Positions 26,025 to 35,448 of a DNA stretch of 64,000 bases are shown one piece after another. The translations under genes were made by a program, and so were the position numbers. Every line of letters begins with the position of its first letter. Position 1 is the stretch's first letter. This stretch comes from Alteromonas_F sp964429915 (GTDB lineage: Bacteria; Pseudomonadota; Gammaproteobacteria; Enterobacterales; Alteromonadaceae), in assembly GCA_964429915.1 (NCBI GenBank), contig CAYSDZ010000001.1, positions 62,001 to 126,000 on the forward strand, written 5' to 3'. The notes below the pieces were generated by a model that searched no databases, was not told where the DNA came from, and was given only the letters and a program-made list of their open reading frames with translations.

Positions 26025-26859
26025 AATTACTGTCTTGCGTTTTTTTGAGTAGTGCCTCAAAGTCGTCGAAATCGTTTAATTGTTCGTCGTCAATTTGAGG
26101 TTCGCTCACTTTTCCGTCTGATACTTGAAACGCTTTATTCTGGAAATAGGCACTTTTGACGAAGGCATAATCATCAGGCGATTGCCTGAGTTGCTGCTCT
26201 TGAGCAATTAAGCTTGCTCTTCCTTCCAAAGCCCCAACAACAATTCTCGCGACATTTGCGCCACCATCGATAACGGTAAAGGGAAAGTAAATGCTATCGA
26301 CAGTATCGCCAACGAATCCTCGAACATCATACGGACCCAACGCCGGCACCATTAGATATGGACCATTGCCTACTCCCCAAACGCCCAACGCTTCATCAAA
26401 ATCTTCGTCTTGACGTGCAATACCCATTTCATTGGCTATGTCGATTAATCCAAAAATACCAAAGGTGCTATTAATAAGAAAACGCGAAGCGCTGTCCAAG
26501 CCTTGTTGACCTTTGCCCTGCAACACGTTGTTGACAATGTTACTAGGCTCTTCCAAATTTCGTGTTGCATTCAACAACCCCGTTCTTGCAAATTGCGGCA
26601 TAACCGTGGTGTAGGCAATAGTGGCAGGACGGATCAAAAACCGATCTAATATATGCCAATTAACATACCAGACCGCTCTATTTATTGGCTCGAATGGATC
26701 GCTCGGTTCTGATTTTTTAGGACTATCGCTGCTAACCGATTTAGAGAGTGATTCAGATTTTGTTTGCTGAGTTACCTGACTACTTGTTGGCTTTGCAGCA
26801 CACCCTCCCAAAAGCGCCGCAACTAGAAAAGCCGCGCCTACTGTTCTCATTTTTTTCAC
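26023..26859 (-). CDS. mlaA: outer-membrane lipid asymmetry lipoprotein MlaA (VacJ)
   Basis: Removes phospholipids from the outer leaflet of the outer membrane and passes them to the Mla pathway. The lipoprotein signal peptide ends in LLGGC (Cys 20). The VacJ domain follows: DPFEPINRAVWYVNWHILDRF, LEEPSNIVNNVLQGK, SRFLINSTFGIFGLIDIA, GVGNGPYLMVPALGPYDVRG. Length 278 aa. It overlaps ccmI by 4 bp, so it is read from the end of the ccm operon. No other mla gene is in the window. Confidence 0.93.
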   Translation of the reverse strand: MKKMRTVGAAFLVAALLGGCAAKPTSSQVTQQTKSESLSKSVSSDSPKKSEPSDPFEPINRAVWYVNWHILDRFLIRPATIAYTTVMPQFARTGLLNATRNLEEPSNIVNNVLQGKGQQGLDSASRFLINSTFGIFGLIDIANEMGIARQDEDFDEALGVWGVGNGPYLMVPALGPYDVRGFVGDTVDSIYFPFTVIDGGANVARIVVGALEGRASLIAQEQQLRQSPDDYAFVKSAYFQNKAFQVSDGKVSEPQIDDEQLNDFDDFEALLKKTQDSN

Positions 26860-28082
26860 TCTAATTCCTTATCCACAATTATATCGTAGCGTTTATCAGA
26901 CCGGACATCTGCGCTTTTTATCTCTCCCTGCAAATCCCCTTTTTGAGCTTCTACCGTTTCTGTTTCAGAAATACGTACCGTTACATTTACACTAGAGTGC
27001 TTAGACAGCTTCATTTCTGGGATCATGGCATCCGCATCGCTTAGTTTTACTTGTACAGGTAAATCGGGCAGCGCAATACGCTTTACCGCCAAAGGGATAC
27101 CTGAAGTTTGTTGCTCTGGACGCACAAAAATTACCATAAAACCAACTGTCGGTAGTACTTTTTTTAACTCAGGAGCAATAGAAATATAAAGAGAAAGGGT
27201 GCCACTTTCGTCTTGGCCATTGGATGACTTTGTAAATCCTAACTTCTCATCTAAAGCCATCTTCATTTGGTTGTTTTCAACTAATTTATTTCGTACTTTT
27301 TGATAATACGGCAAAGCCGTTTGCGTTTGACCCAACTCTGCTGACACCACAGCCATCATCAAATTATAATTGTCATTATTGGCATCGGTTTGCATCAATC
27401 GCAAAAGTTCACGCTGTGCGCGCTGTAGACGATTATCTGAATTAGCCATCATTAAAGCTTGAACTAAGCTCACACGAGTTGTAGTGTTTTCAGGTTGCAA
27501 AGACAGTGATTCATCAAATGCTGCAATCGCTTCATCAATTTGTCCAATGGACATTCTTAACCGCCCTAAAAACATCCATCCTTGTGGGTCGTTTTTTTGA
27601 GTTTTCAAACGTAATCGGATAGCTAAAGCCAAAGACTGTATATCTTGTGGCGAAATGGCTGCACTTTTATCGGGATCTAGCAGGCTTGCACTTAATCTCG
27701 CGATATTCTCAGGTGCATGTGCGACTTCAAACACTTCATCAAGATGATTTACTTTAACGTAAACCAATGAAGCAATAAAACAGGCAACGATGCCGCCAAT
27801 AATTAATGGCAAAAAAGAGTGACTGATTTGCTTTGAATCGTCTTCATGCTCTTGAACTAAAGCAAGTTTAAGTTCATTTTCTGCTGCTCGCAGTTCGTTT
27901 TGTCCCAGCACTCCTTCACTGACTTCTTTTTGCATTTCAACAAGACGCGCTTTTACAATGCTAACATTTGTAATCGCATCTCTTTTTGCTTGATTCTTTG
28001 CTCTATAAAGTGGAATAGCAATTAAACCGATAATAGCAACAACTAAGCTAGCTGCCACCATATAAAACTCAACAATAGACAA
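26856..28082 (-). CDS. ccmI: cytochrome c biogenesis protein CcmI
   Basis: Apocytochrome c chaperone of System I. Two membrane segments lie at 5-25 and ~85-105, with a Leu/Glu-rich coil between (AAENELKLALVQEHE), then TPR repeats (GWMFLGRLRMSIGQIDEAIAAFDESLSLQPENTTTR) and a C-terminal periplasmic beta domain (~295-408). Longer than the minimal form, matching fused CcmH/CcmI proteins. Seven bases separate it from ccmH. Confidence 0.9.
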   Translation of the reverse strand: MSIVEFYMVAASLVVAIIGLIAIPLYRAKNQAKRDAITNVSIVKARLVEMQKEVSEGVLGQNELRAAENELKLALVQEHEDDSKQISHSFLPLIIGGIVACFIASLVYVKVNHLDEVFEVAHAPENIARLSASLLDPDKSAAISPQDIQSLALAIRLRLKTQKNDPQGWMFLGRLRMSIGQIDEAIAAFDESLSLQPENTTTRVSLVQALMMANSDNRLQRAQRELLRLMQTDANNDNYNLMMAVVSAELGQTQTALPYYQKVRNKLVENNQMKMALDEKLGFTKSSNGQDESGTLSLYISIAPELKKVLPTVGFMVIFVRPEQQTSGIPLAVKRIALPDLPVQVKLSDADAMIPEMKLSKHSSVNVTVRISETETVEAQKGDLQGEIKSADVRSDKRYDIIVDKELE

Positions 28083-28088
28083 GGTAAC

Positions 28089-28565
28089 TTAATCCTCTTT
28101 TAACAAGGTATTGGCTTTTTCTAGCGCTTCATCATGCTCGCTAGTTTGTTTTGAATTCGCTGGTGTTTTTCTACGCAACTGTAAAACGATAAAACTTACA
28201 GAGCCAAAAACCACAAAAAAAACCGGCACAACCCAAAGCAGCACGGTTAGGGGTGTAAGCGGAGGTTGATAGTATACAAAGTCGCCATAGCGAGACTTCA
28301 TATAATCGATAACATATTGATTGGACTTACCTTCTTGGACCAATTGATACACTTTTCGACGCATATCATGTGCGATCATTGCATCGCTATCTGCAATATT
28401 TTGATTTTGACATTTAGGACAGCGTAGGGTTTCTGTTAACGTTAAAAATTGCTTACGTGATTGCTCATCAGCGAAAGTATAATTATCTTGTGCTGCAAAT
28501 ACAGTAGAGGCAACTAAACAAAATAGAAACAAAAAACAGCAGACAACATTACGTACCTTCATCAT
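28089..28565 (-). CDS. ccmH: cytochrome c biogenesis thioredox protein CcmH (CycL)
   Basis: Periplasm-facing membrane-anchored oxidoreductase that reduces apocytochrome c. It has a signal sequence (ends VFAAQD), the redox motif RCPKCQNQNIADSDA near 48-62, a three-helix fold (MRRKVYQLVQEGKSNQYVIDYMKSRYGDFVYY) and a C-terminal membrane helix. 158 aa corresponds to the short CcmH with CcmI encoded separately. Confidence 0.94.
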   Translation of the reverse strand: MMKVRNVVCCFLFLFCLVASTVFAAQDNYTFADEQSRKQFLTLTETLRCPKCQNQNIADSDAMIAHDMRRKVYQLVQEGKSNQYVIDYMKSRYGDFVYYQPPLTPLTVLLWVVPVFFVVFGSVSFIVLQLRRKTPANSKQTSEHDEALEKANTLLKED

Positions 28566-28597
28566 TCTATCAACACCTTGTCCTGCTTGTTTTTTAC

Positions 28598-29179
28598 TTA
28601 CTCATCACGAAGTAAAGTGAGTTGTGGTTTCAATAATTGCCGCCACACTCGTTCGTTTATATCGCCTACATGATGCCATCGCACTATACCGTTTTTATCG
28701 ATTAAGAAATGCTCTGGCGCTCCAGTTACGCCCAAATCTAATGATAGCTCTCTTCGCACATCAAATATTTGAAACGCATAGGGATTGCCGAATCGAGCGA
28801 GCATGGTTGTCGCTTCAGCTTGAACGTCTTCGACTTTCTTCGTTCCAAAGTCTGGGTCGAGGTCTTGGTCGTAATATAAGCCAACCACACGCAGCCCTTC
28901 TTCGTCTGCAAGCTTGGTTAAATAAGGAAGCTCAACAGCACAAGTGACACACCAAACGCCCCAAACGTTTAATAAGGTGACTTGGTCTTCAAACACCTCA
29001 GGAGAATATATTTTTTCAACGTCAAACAAGTCGGGCAATTGAAAGCTTGGAATAGGACGGTCCACGGTTAACGAATCAAGTTGTCTTGGATCTGAAAACA
29101 AGCCTTTGAATAAAAAAATACTCAAACCAAAGAACACCACTATTGGTATCCCAAAAATCCCTATTTTTTTCATTGTCAA
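28598..29179 (-). CDS. ccmG: thioredoxin-like protein CcmG (DsbE)
   Basis: Membrane-tethered periplasmic thiol reductase of cytochrome c maturation. Membrane anchor at ~7-28, then a thioredoxin fold with the active site WGVWCVTCAVELPYL (WCVTC) and the cis-Pro region TGAPEHFLIDKNGIV. The 193-residue length is typical. It overlaps ccmF by 4 bp; 32 bp to ccmH. Confidence 0.94.
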   Translation of the reverse strand: MTMKKIGIFGIPIVVFFGLSIFLFKGLFSDPRQLDSLTVDRPIPSFQLPDLFDVEKIYSPEVFEDQVTLLNVWGVWCVTCAVELPYLTKLADEEGLRVVGLYYDQDLDPDFGTKKVEDVQAEATTMLARFGNPYAFQIFDVRRELSLDLGVTGAPEHFLIDKNGIVRWHHVGDINERVWRQLLKPQLTLLRDE

Positions 29180-31176
29180 AGCACCTCAATCGGTGTCGTT
29201 GCATGGTTGGAATGCTTGGCTCGATTTTTTTTTGTGACGCGCTTCGCTAAGCGATAGCGTTTATCGCATAACGAACATAATCCGCCTAAAGCCATAATTG
29301 CAGCACCGGCCCATATCCACACAACAAAAGGCTTAATATAAATGCGTACCGCCCAAGCGCCATTGTCTAGGGGTTCGCCTAAAGCGATAAATACATCACG
29401 AAATAGCGTTGAATCAATACCTGCTTCCGTCATAGGCATCTGCTGAACGAGATAAAGTCGCTTTTCTGGGTTCAAATTAGCAACTAAGGCATCTTTCTTA
29501 TAAATTGCAAAATCTCCTACATCAGCCGTATAGTTTGCGCCCTGCGCCTTAGTGACACCATTAAACTTGAAGCTATATTGGTCGAGTTTTACTATATCGC
29601 CTTGAGACATTCTAATATCCCGTTCAGTCTCGTAATTACTAACTAGCGTTATCCCAATTATCGTCACTGCGAAACCGACATGGCCCAGAACCATACCCCA
29701 ATGACTCGACGAAAGAGATTTTAGCTTAGTAAAAACAGGCTGGTCTGGCATTGCGTTTACTCTTTGAAGCACTTCCGTTATCGAACAAATAAAGATCCAA
29801 CAACTCAAGACTAAACCTAAGCCTGCCATGTACGTGGGAGCGTCATACCTTAAATTAATCAACAGTGCCGCACTTAAAGCTAGCCCAAACGCTATAACCA
29901 GCTGCTTTTTTAAAGCTGCGGCCGATTGGTTTTTCCAACGCGTTAAAGGCCCTAGCCCCAATAAGAAGACAAAAGGCACGATCAAGAGCACAAACATCTG
30001 ATTGTAAAACGGTGCACCGATAGAAATAGATCCTAAGCCTAGCTCTTTATGCACCAACGGCAAAAGTGTACCTAGCAAAACGACCAATGTTGCTGCGCAT
30101 AAGAATATATTGTTCCCCACTAGCATGACTTCTCTAGAGAACACCGCATAGCGTCCCTGACTTTTTAAAGAAGAAGCCCTAAACGCATACAGCCCTAATG
30201 CAGAACCGCTTAGTACCACCAAGATTCCCAGTATAAATAAGCCCCGGGTCGGATCACTAGCAAATGAATGCACTGAAACAATCACACCAGAGCGTACCAA
30301 AAAGGTACCCAGCAAGCTTAACGAAAATGCTGAAATAGCAAGCAATACTGTCCAACTTTGAAACACCTTTCGTTTTTCTGTCACAGCTAAAGAATGCATC
30401 AGTGCAGTGCCGACGAGCCATGGCATAAATGACGCATTTTCGACAGGATCCCAAAACCACCAACCGCCCCAGCCTAATTCGTAGTACGCCCACCAGCTGC
30501 CTAAAGCAATACCTACGGTAAGAAAAGCCCACGCTGATATCACCCAAGGCCTTGACCATCTTGCCCAAGTACTGTCGAGCCTTCCCGAGATGAGCGCTGC
30601 AACGGCAAACGCAAACGATACGGAAAAACCTACGTACCCCATATACAACATGGGTGGATGAATGATCATACCAAAATCTTGTAAGAGCGGATTTAAGTCT
30701 CTTCCATCGACAGGGAAAAAGGGCAACATGCTCAGAAAAGGATTCGAAGTAAGCAGCATAAATAAATAAAAGCCGATACCAATAAAACCAAGAACCGACA
30801 ACACTTGGGCAACCATGCGCAACGGAATGCCACGGCTAAAGGTGGCAACGGCAACCGTCCAACCCGACAACATTAATACCCATAATAAAAACGAGCCTTC
30901 GTGACCACCCCAAACTGCGGTGACTTTATAGTACAAAGGAAGGTGCGTGTTGGACGTTTGAGCCACGTAAGCCAAACTAAAATCGTCGGTAATAAACGAA
31001 AAGGTTAGGCAGCCATAGGCAAAGGCTGTGAAAAAGAACAAGCCCGCTGCCAGTGGTCTAGCTAATGACATTAAACGAGTGTTATTGCTTAACGCCCCCC
31101 ACAAAGGATAGATAGCTAACAAAACAGACAACAACAATGCCAATGTGAGTGAGATATTACCTAATTCACCAACCAT
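29176..31176 (-). CDS. ccmF: cytochrome c haem lyase subunit CcmF
   Basis: Large polytopic membrane protein that transfers haem from CcmE to apocytochrome c. The tryptophan-rich WWD domain ELGWGGWWFWDPVENASFMPWL is present (about 230-250), as is VWGGHEGSFLLWVL (about 88-101). Length 666 aa and about 15 membrane segments are usual. Five bases separate it from ccmE. Confidence 0.96.
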   Translation of the reverse strand: MVGELGNISLTLALLLSVLLAIYPLWGALSNNTRLMSLARPLAAGLFFFTAFAYGCLTFSFITDDFSLAYVAQTSNTHLPLYYKVTAVWGGHEGSFLLWVLMLSGWTVAVATFSRGIPLRMVAQVLSVLGFIGIGFYLFMLLTSNPFLSMLPFFPVDGRDLNPLLQDFGMIIHPPMLYMGYVGFSVSFAFAVAALISGRLDSTWARWSRPWVISAWAFLTVGIALGSWWAYYELGWGGWWFWDPVENASFMPWLVGTALMHSLAVTEKRKVFQSWTVLLAISAFSLSLLGTFLVRSGVIVSVHSFASDPTRGLFILGILVVLSGSALGLYAFRASSLKSQGRYAVFSREVMLVGNNIFLCAATLVVLLGTLLPLVHKELGLGSISIGAPFYNQMFVLLIVPFVFLLGLGPLTRWKNQSAAALKKQLVIAFGLALSAALLINLRYDAPTYMAGLGLVLSCWIFICSITEVLQRVNAMPDQPVFTKLKSLSSSHWGMVLGHVGFAVTIIGITLVSNYETERDIRMSQGDIVKLDQYSFKFNGVTKAQGANYTADVGDFAIYKKDALVANLNPEKRLYLVQQMPMTEAGIDSTLFRDVFIALGEPLDNGAWAVRIYIKPFVVWIWAGAAIMALGGLCSLCDKRYRLAKRVTKKNRAKHSNHATTPIEVL

Positions 31177-31181
31177 AACCG

Positions 31182-31643
31182 CTACTCAACTACACTGGGT
31201 TTTACGTGTTTAATGCCTTTCATTTGCTCAGCTAATTCGGGAGGCATATAGTCTTCATCATGCTTGGCAAGCACTTCTTCTGCGTTTATTGTAGTGTTAT
31301 TCACTAAGACTCCAGTTGCGACAATACCTTGCCCTTCTCTAAATAAATCAGGCAAAATACCGGTGAAATTTACGGTTACTGTCGGACCAATATCAACGAG
31401 TTTAAATGAGACGGCCAGCGACTCTTGGTTTCTACTCACCGAACCAGGCACCACCATCCCACCTATGCGAAGTCGCTGCCCTACGTGAGGAAGTTGACCT
31501 TTCTTGCCTTCAATAATTTCGCTAGGCGTATAAAACAAATCAATATTTTCAGTCAAGGCATATAAGACTAGGGACACGGCACCCGTTATCAAAACGCCTA
31601 CTATGGCAACCAGCGATAGGCGCTGTTTTCTGCGAGGGTTCAT
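31182..31643 (-). CDS. ccmE: haem chaperone CcmE
   Basis: Periplasmic membrane-anchored chaperone that binds haem covalently. One N-terminal membrane helix, an OB-fold domain (LRIGGMVVPGSVSR, VNFTGILPDLFREGQGIVATG) and the haem-binding LAKHDEDYMPPE with the conserved His and Tyr are all seen. 153 aa. Overlaps ccmD by 4 bp. Confidence 0.96.
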   Translation of the reverse strand: MNPRRKQRLSLVAIVGVLITGAVSLVLYALTENIDLFYTPSEIIEGKKGQLPHVGQRLRIGGMVVPGSVSRNQESLAVSFKLVDIGPTVTVNFTGILPDLFREGQGIVATGVLVNNTTINAEEVLAKHDEDYMPPELAEQMKGIKHVKPSVVE

Positions 31644-31870
31644 TTAAGCACCTTGGGATTAGTGATCTGCTGCTTTTTAGCTTGCTCAATACGCTGCTGC
31701 CTTCTTACATTCGCCTTGACCTCTTTTTTTAAGCTTATCAACTCGAATTTTGAATAAATTAATAGGGTAATCATAACACCAGCGGTGACACCAAAAGACA
31801 ACCACACATAAAAAGCGTAACCACCCATATTGATAAACTCAGAGAGAGATTCAAACTGCACTTTACTCAT
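31640..31870 (-). CDS. ccmD: haem exporter accessory protein CcmD
   Basis: Small one-helix membrane protein that aids release of holo-CcmE from the CcmABC complex. It contains the family signature FINMGGYAFYVWLSFG and a basic C-terminal tail. ATG at 31870 gives 76 aa and overlaps the ccmC stop by 8 bp; an upstream extension in the same frame lies inside ccmC and is unlikely. Confidence 0.9.
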   Translation of the reverse strand: MSKVQFESLSEFINMGGYAFYVWLSFGVTAGVMITLLIYSKFELISLKKEVKANVRRQQRIEQAKKQQITNPKVLK

Positions 31871-32606
31871 TTTCCTGCAATAGTTGTTGCATTGCCCAAG
31901 GCCTGTGTAACTCTCTACGTAGCATTTCATTTTTTAGCCTATGCAAAGAAACAGCGCCGATAAACAATGCGAATCCAATTAAATTCACCAACAAAGGCCA
32001 AAGCATTTCTGGCGCAATAGACGGCTTGTCAAACTTGCTGATGGTGGCACCTTGGTGCAAGGTATTCCACCATTCGACTGAATAATGAATAATTGGAATA
32101 TTAATCACCCCAACCAACGCGATCACGGCACTCGCTTTACCGGCTTGTTGCTTATCGTCAAACGCGGCATACAACGCTAACACTCCAGAATATAAAAAAA
32201 GCAGGATTAACTCAGAGGTTAAACGCGCATCCCAAATCCACCATGTTCCCCACATTGGTTTACCCCATGCTGCTCCTGTAAATAACGCAATAAAGGTCAT
32301 CGCAGCACCCACAGGGGCGATAGCTATCATTGCCATAAATGCGGTTCGCCATTGCCACACAATACCCACTAAACCTGCGACAGCCATCGCAACATAGGTA
32401 CTCATAGACAAAATGGCGGCAGGAACGTGTATGTATATAATTCTAAATGAATCGCCTTGTTGATAGTCGCTTGGTGCAAATAGCAACCCCCAACATGAAC
32501 CCACTGCAATCAAAATTAGTGAGGGCCATAACAAATAAGGCAGTAAGGTATTGCAAAGTTCGTAAGCCCGTTCTGGTTTTGCGTAAGGGTGTAACCATTT
32601 CCACAT
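31863..32606 (-). CDS. ccmC: haem exporter protein CcmC
   Basis: Six-helix membrane protein that loads haem on CcmE. The WWD-type motif is MWGTWWIWDARLTSELIL (about 117-134), with flanking His (YIHVPAAILSM and IHYSVEWWNTLHQG) as in the family. 247 aa. One-base overlap with ccmB. Confidence 0.95.
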   Translation of the reverse strand: MWKWLHPYAKPERAYELCNTLLPYLLWPSLILIAVGSCWGLLFAPSDYQQGDSFRIIYIHVPAAILSMSTYVAMAVAGLVGIVWQWRTAFMAMIAIAPVGAAMTFIALFTGAAWGKPMWGTWWIWDARLTSELILLFLYSGVLALYAAFDDKQQAGKASAVIALVGVINIPIIHYSVEWWNTLHQGATISKFDKPSIAPEMLWPLLVNLIGFALFIGAVSLHRLKNEMLRRELHRPWAMQQLLQENE

Positions 32607-33283
32607 TAGTGCTGACTCACCTTTAATGCGTAGGCAATTGCGCTAGGCGCAAATGCAGAAGTAAACAGAAACATAGCACCAATAATAGCAAGTTGTGGCG
32701 CGTAAGGTAATTGGGACCTTGCACTATCTATTGCGGATGTGGCAAAAATAAGCAACGGAATGAATACCGGTATTAATAATAACGGTAACAGTAACCCACT
32801 TTTTCGAAGCCCAACTGTCAACGCTACCGAAATCGCACCTAAGAAAGAGAGAACAGGTGTACCCAACACTAGTGTAGCGGCCAATACATAAGTGGTTGAA
32901 GCAGATAAATTCAGCAAAAGTGACAACAAAGGAAGCAAAAATAAAAGTGGGCCTATCGAAATCAACCAATGACAAAACACTTTCGCTACCGCCACTGCAG
33001 CAACGGGCAAATCACTTAGCATGAGCTGCTCTAAACTCCCGTCATTAAAATCGTCGCGGAATATTCTTTCCAAACTTAACAAGATGCTTAAAATTGCAGC
33101 AATCCAAATAACGCCGGGACCAATACGCGTTAGCAGCTCAGGGGATGGGCTTACACCTAAGGGAAAAAGTGTCACCACCATTATTATAAATATCAACGGC
33201 TGTAACACTTCTGCCTTTTGACGTAATGCCAGAGTCAATTCTCTTTTCACTACCCCACCAATAAGGCGATTCAGCATACTCAA
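32606..33283 (-). CDS. ccmB: haem exporter permease CcmB
   Basis: Membrane subunit of the CcmAB ABC transporter. About six hydrophobic segments; LERIFRDDFNDGSLEQLMLSDLP at ~67-89 is characteristic. 225 aa. Overlaps ccmA by 4 bp. Confidence 0.93.
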   Translation of the reverse strand: MSMLNRLIGGVVKRELTLALRQKAEVLQPLIFIIMVVTLFPLGVSPSPELLTRIGPGVIWIAAILSILLSLERIFRDDFNDGSLEQLMLSDLPVAAVAVAKVFCHWLISIGPLLFLLPLLSLLLNLSASTTYVLAATLVLGTPVLSFLGAISVALTVGLRKSGLLLPLLLIPVFIPLLIFATSAIDSARSQLPYAPQLAIIGAMFLFTSAFAPSAIAYALKVSQH

Positions 33284-33909
33284 AACTGATACTCCAAGGC
33301 AAAGTTGGTGACTGGGCCCGTTATGTTAGGAGCCTGATGTGACGTCAAGACGACTGCGCCTTCATTTTGAACAAAATTACTAATACGGTCATTAAGTGTT
33401 TCGATAGCCTTAAAATCTAATGCAGTATAAGGTTCATCTAGAATCCAAATTTTAGCGTCTGCCTTAAACCAAAGCTTAGCTAGTGCGACCCTTCTTTGTT
33501 GCCCTGCTGACAATTGCGATATTGGAATGTCCTCACATCCGGCAAGTCCAAGTGCCATCAAAACATTGTCTATGTCATTCTGAGCTATCTGAATACCCTG
33601 AAGGTTTGTCCAAAACTGAATATTTTCGACCGCTGTCAGCGCCCCGTTTATCGAGGACTTATGACTGACATAAATTAAATCTTGAGCAAGCTGATGCTGG
33701 TTTGTGACTAACGGCTTACCTTTGTACGTCAGCTTGCCTTCATTTGGTCTAGCTAATCCCGAAAGAATCCGAAGAAGGCTTGATTTCCCTGAGCCATTTT
33801 CTCCTTGTAAATAAACAACCTCACCTTCAGACAGCGAAAAACAAAGCTTTTCAAATAGTACCCTCTCTCCTTTTACGCAGCTGATGTTTGAAGCGATTAA
33901 TAACGGCAT
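33280..33909 (-). CDS. ccmA: haem exporter ATP-binding protein CcmA
   Basis: ATPase subunit of CcmABC. Walker A GENGSGKSS (about 36-44), signature LSAGQQRRVALAKL (about 132-145), Walker B IWILDEP, and the switch His in LTSHQAP. 209 aa. First of the ccm genes in this direction; the stop of the glycosyltransferase gene upstream is only 3 bp away. Confidence 0.95.
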   Translation of the reverse strand: MPLLIASNISCVKGERVLFEKLCFSLSEGEVVYLQGENGSGKSSLLRILSGLARPNEGKLTYKGKPLVTNQHQLAQDLIYVSHKSSINGALTAVENIQFWTNLQGIQIAQNDIDNVLMALGLAGCEDIPISQLSAGQQRRVALAKLWFKADAKIWILDEPYTALDFKAIETLNDRISNFVQNEGAVVLTSHQAPNITGPVTNFALEYQF

Positions 33910-33912
33910 GAT

Positions 33913-35109
33913 TTACTTAGCTTCAGAGTATTCTTTTAATTTTTTTGTAACTAAGGGGCCGCTGGGCCTCAATGTCGAAGCCTTCTTCCAAAATTTCAAA
34001 CCAAATTCTTTGTTCCTAACCTCAACCATTTTCGCAATTTTCACAATCATATCGAAAGACTCTAATTTGGATAGATATTGATGCTGAAGAACATGTTCAA
34101 TGACTTTCTCGTAGAGGCTTTGTGGTGTATTACCGAAGGTCCTCACTAACTCAAAAAATTGAGTAGGCTCAACATATTCAATATTCGCCACTGCCTCCTC
34201 ATACCTATTACGAACAAATGCCTTTGCGACATCCCATTCAGAATAGCGTTCAAGCTTATTGAAAAATCGTTCTCGCTTTTTTGAATAATCTAAAAAACCA
34301 GATTGGATTTTAAATATTGCATGCCCTGTATTTACATTATATCCCCAACGATTAAGCTTTAATGAATCAGGAGAAGAAGGACGACCACGGTTTAATGAAG
34401 AAACATATTCCATTTCAGAGCGAAACATCCTGTGAAGGATCATTACTTCTCTTAGCTTTATTAGGGGGCTTGATAAAGTCTCATCTCCTTGTCCTCCTGC
34501 TTTAAATGGTGTTCCATCTATAAGAACGTTTTCCCCCGATTCAATTTTGGGCCTATGTAACCTTACCGCAGATATGTTTTTGGATACTTTTACTAAACTT
34601 TTAACTAATATATGCAAACCACCTTCAATAGTACTTTCTAGATGAGAGAATTCATTTTTACCCTCCTCATTGAACCAACCAAACGAAATACAATCTGCAT
34701 GTGGGTGCTTAGCAATAATTTGTTGAACGCCACCTTCTAAATTTTCCGGCAATAAAAATTCGTCAATATCAATAAACAAGAGGTAGTCAAAGTCCCCTTT
34801 CTTGTATGCTTTCTTAAACGCTCTTTGATAAACAAGAGATTGAAGATGAAGTCGATGTGAAAAAGGCAACCGGTCGATCCAATCAGCGCTTAACATATTA
34901 ATGTTTGGGTAAGTTTTTTGTAGTCGCTTCAGCATCTCTATTGAATTGTCTGATGTCCGATTAATGTAAATATCAATGGCATCTATACCTAAATAAAAAT
35001 GGTGGAATACCCATTCTGGGAAGTAAGCGGCTTCGTCTTTTGCCACAGCAATAATTTTTACTTTAGGCTTATTACTATCGGGCTTTTTGAAAAATCGACT
35101 TAAAAACAA
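33913..35109 (-). CDS. glycosyltransferase family 2-like protein (398 aa)
   Basis: The N-terminal domain matches the Glyco_tranf_2_4 / family 92-like fold: KIIAVAKDEAAYFPEWVFHHFYLGIDAIDIY (strand, nucleotide site), FDYLLFIDIDEFL (the DxD metal site, about 112-124) and ISFGWFNEEGKNEF. The remainder is helical. Acceptor not deducible. It lies 3 bp upstream of ccmA in the same direction, so ccm could be co-transcribed with it, although no functional link to cytochrome c is expected. It borders the mobile-element patch and looks acquired. Confidence 0.78.
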   Translation of the reverse strand: MFLSRFFKKPDSNKPKVKIIAVAKDEAAYFPEWVFHHFYLGIDAIDIYINRTSDNSIEMLKRLQKTYPNINMLSADWIDRLPFSHRLHLQSLVYQRAFKKAYKKGDFDYLLFIDIDEFLLPENLEGGVQQIIAKHPHADCISFGWFNEEGKNEFSHLESTIEGGLHILVKSLVKVSKNISAVRLHRPKIESGENVLIDGTPFKAGGQGDETLSSPLIKLREVMILHRMFRSEMEYVSSLNRGRPSSPDSLKLNRWGYNVNTGHAIFKIQSGFLDYSKKRERFFNKLERYSEWDVAKAFVRNRYEEAVANIEYVEPTQFFELVRTFGNTPQSLYEKVIEHVLQHQYLSKLESFDMIVKIAKMVEVRNKEFGLKFWKKASTLRPSGPLVTKKLKEYSEAK

Positions 35110-35261
35110 TGTGGTTCCAAATTCTAAAAAATAACTTAGAGAGCAAAGTGCTATTTAAAATGTAACTAACTCTCCCTCTAACACGTCGCGAATAGTAACA
35201 TTTGACATAAATAAACTGCAATCTGTGTGTGCTCTGCCGGTAAAACACTTAGAATCAAAAC
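35110..35261. other. intergenic: promoter region of the glycosyltransferase gene
   Basis: Upstream of the leftward glycosyltransferase and directly next to the 3' end of a group II intron remnant. No gene or clear promoter was made out. Confidence 0.4.
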
Positions 35262-35332
35262 ATCGAGTAGGGTGAGGCTGCACCGCCTCATCCCTCTCAC
35301 ATAACCGTACGTACGGACCTCGTATACGGCTC
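35262..35332 (-). mobile_element. group II intron remnant 1: domains V and VI, 3' end
   Basis: On the leftward strand a domain V-like element begins GAGCCGTATACGAGG and closes with CGTACGTACGGTTA (35332-35302). The catalytic AGC triad is kept, but it is 31 nt where 34 is standard and the last base pair is lost. Domain VI follows (GATGAGGC / GCCTCA stem) and ends CCCTACTCGAT at 35262, a typical intron 3' end. Probably no longer self-splicing. Confidence 0.75.
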
Positions 35333-35342
35333 TTGCATGCAA

Positions 35343-35447
35343 CTATACAGTATTACAACTGTGCACATAACCTGTTCGAACATTACCCATGTTAAACAAA
35401 CCAATGTTTATAAACCATTGATTTAGCATTCTATAGCTTACTAGAGG
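35343..35447 (-). pseudogene. C-terminal fragment of intron-encoded reverse transcriptase (remnant 1)
   Basis: A 34-codon open stretch ends in TAG ten bases before domain V of remnant 1, as intron ORFs do. It contains RMLNQWFINIGLFNMG, reminiscent of the C-terminal end of group II maturases. Its upstream border coincides with the 3' end of remnant 2 (35449), so the ORF was interrupted or deleted there. The family call is tentative. Confidence 0.4.
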
Positions 35448-35448
35448 A

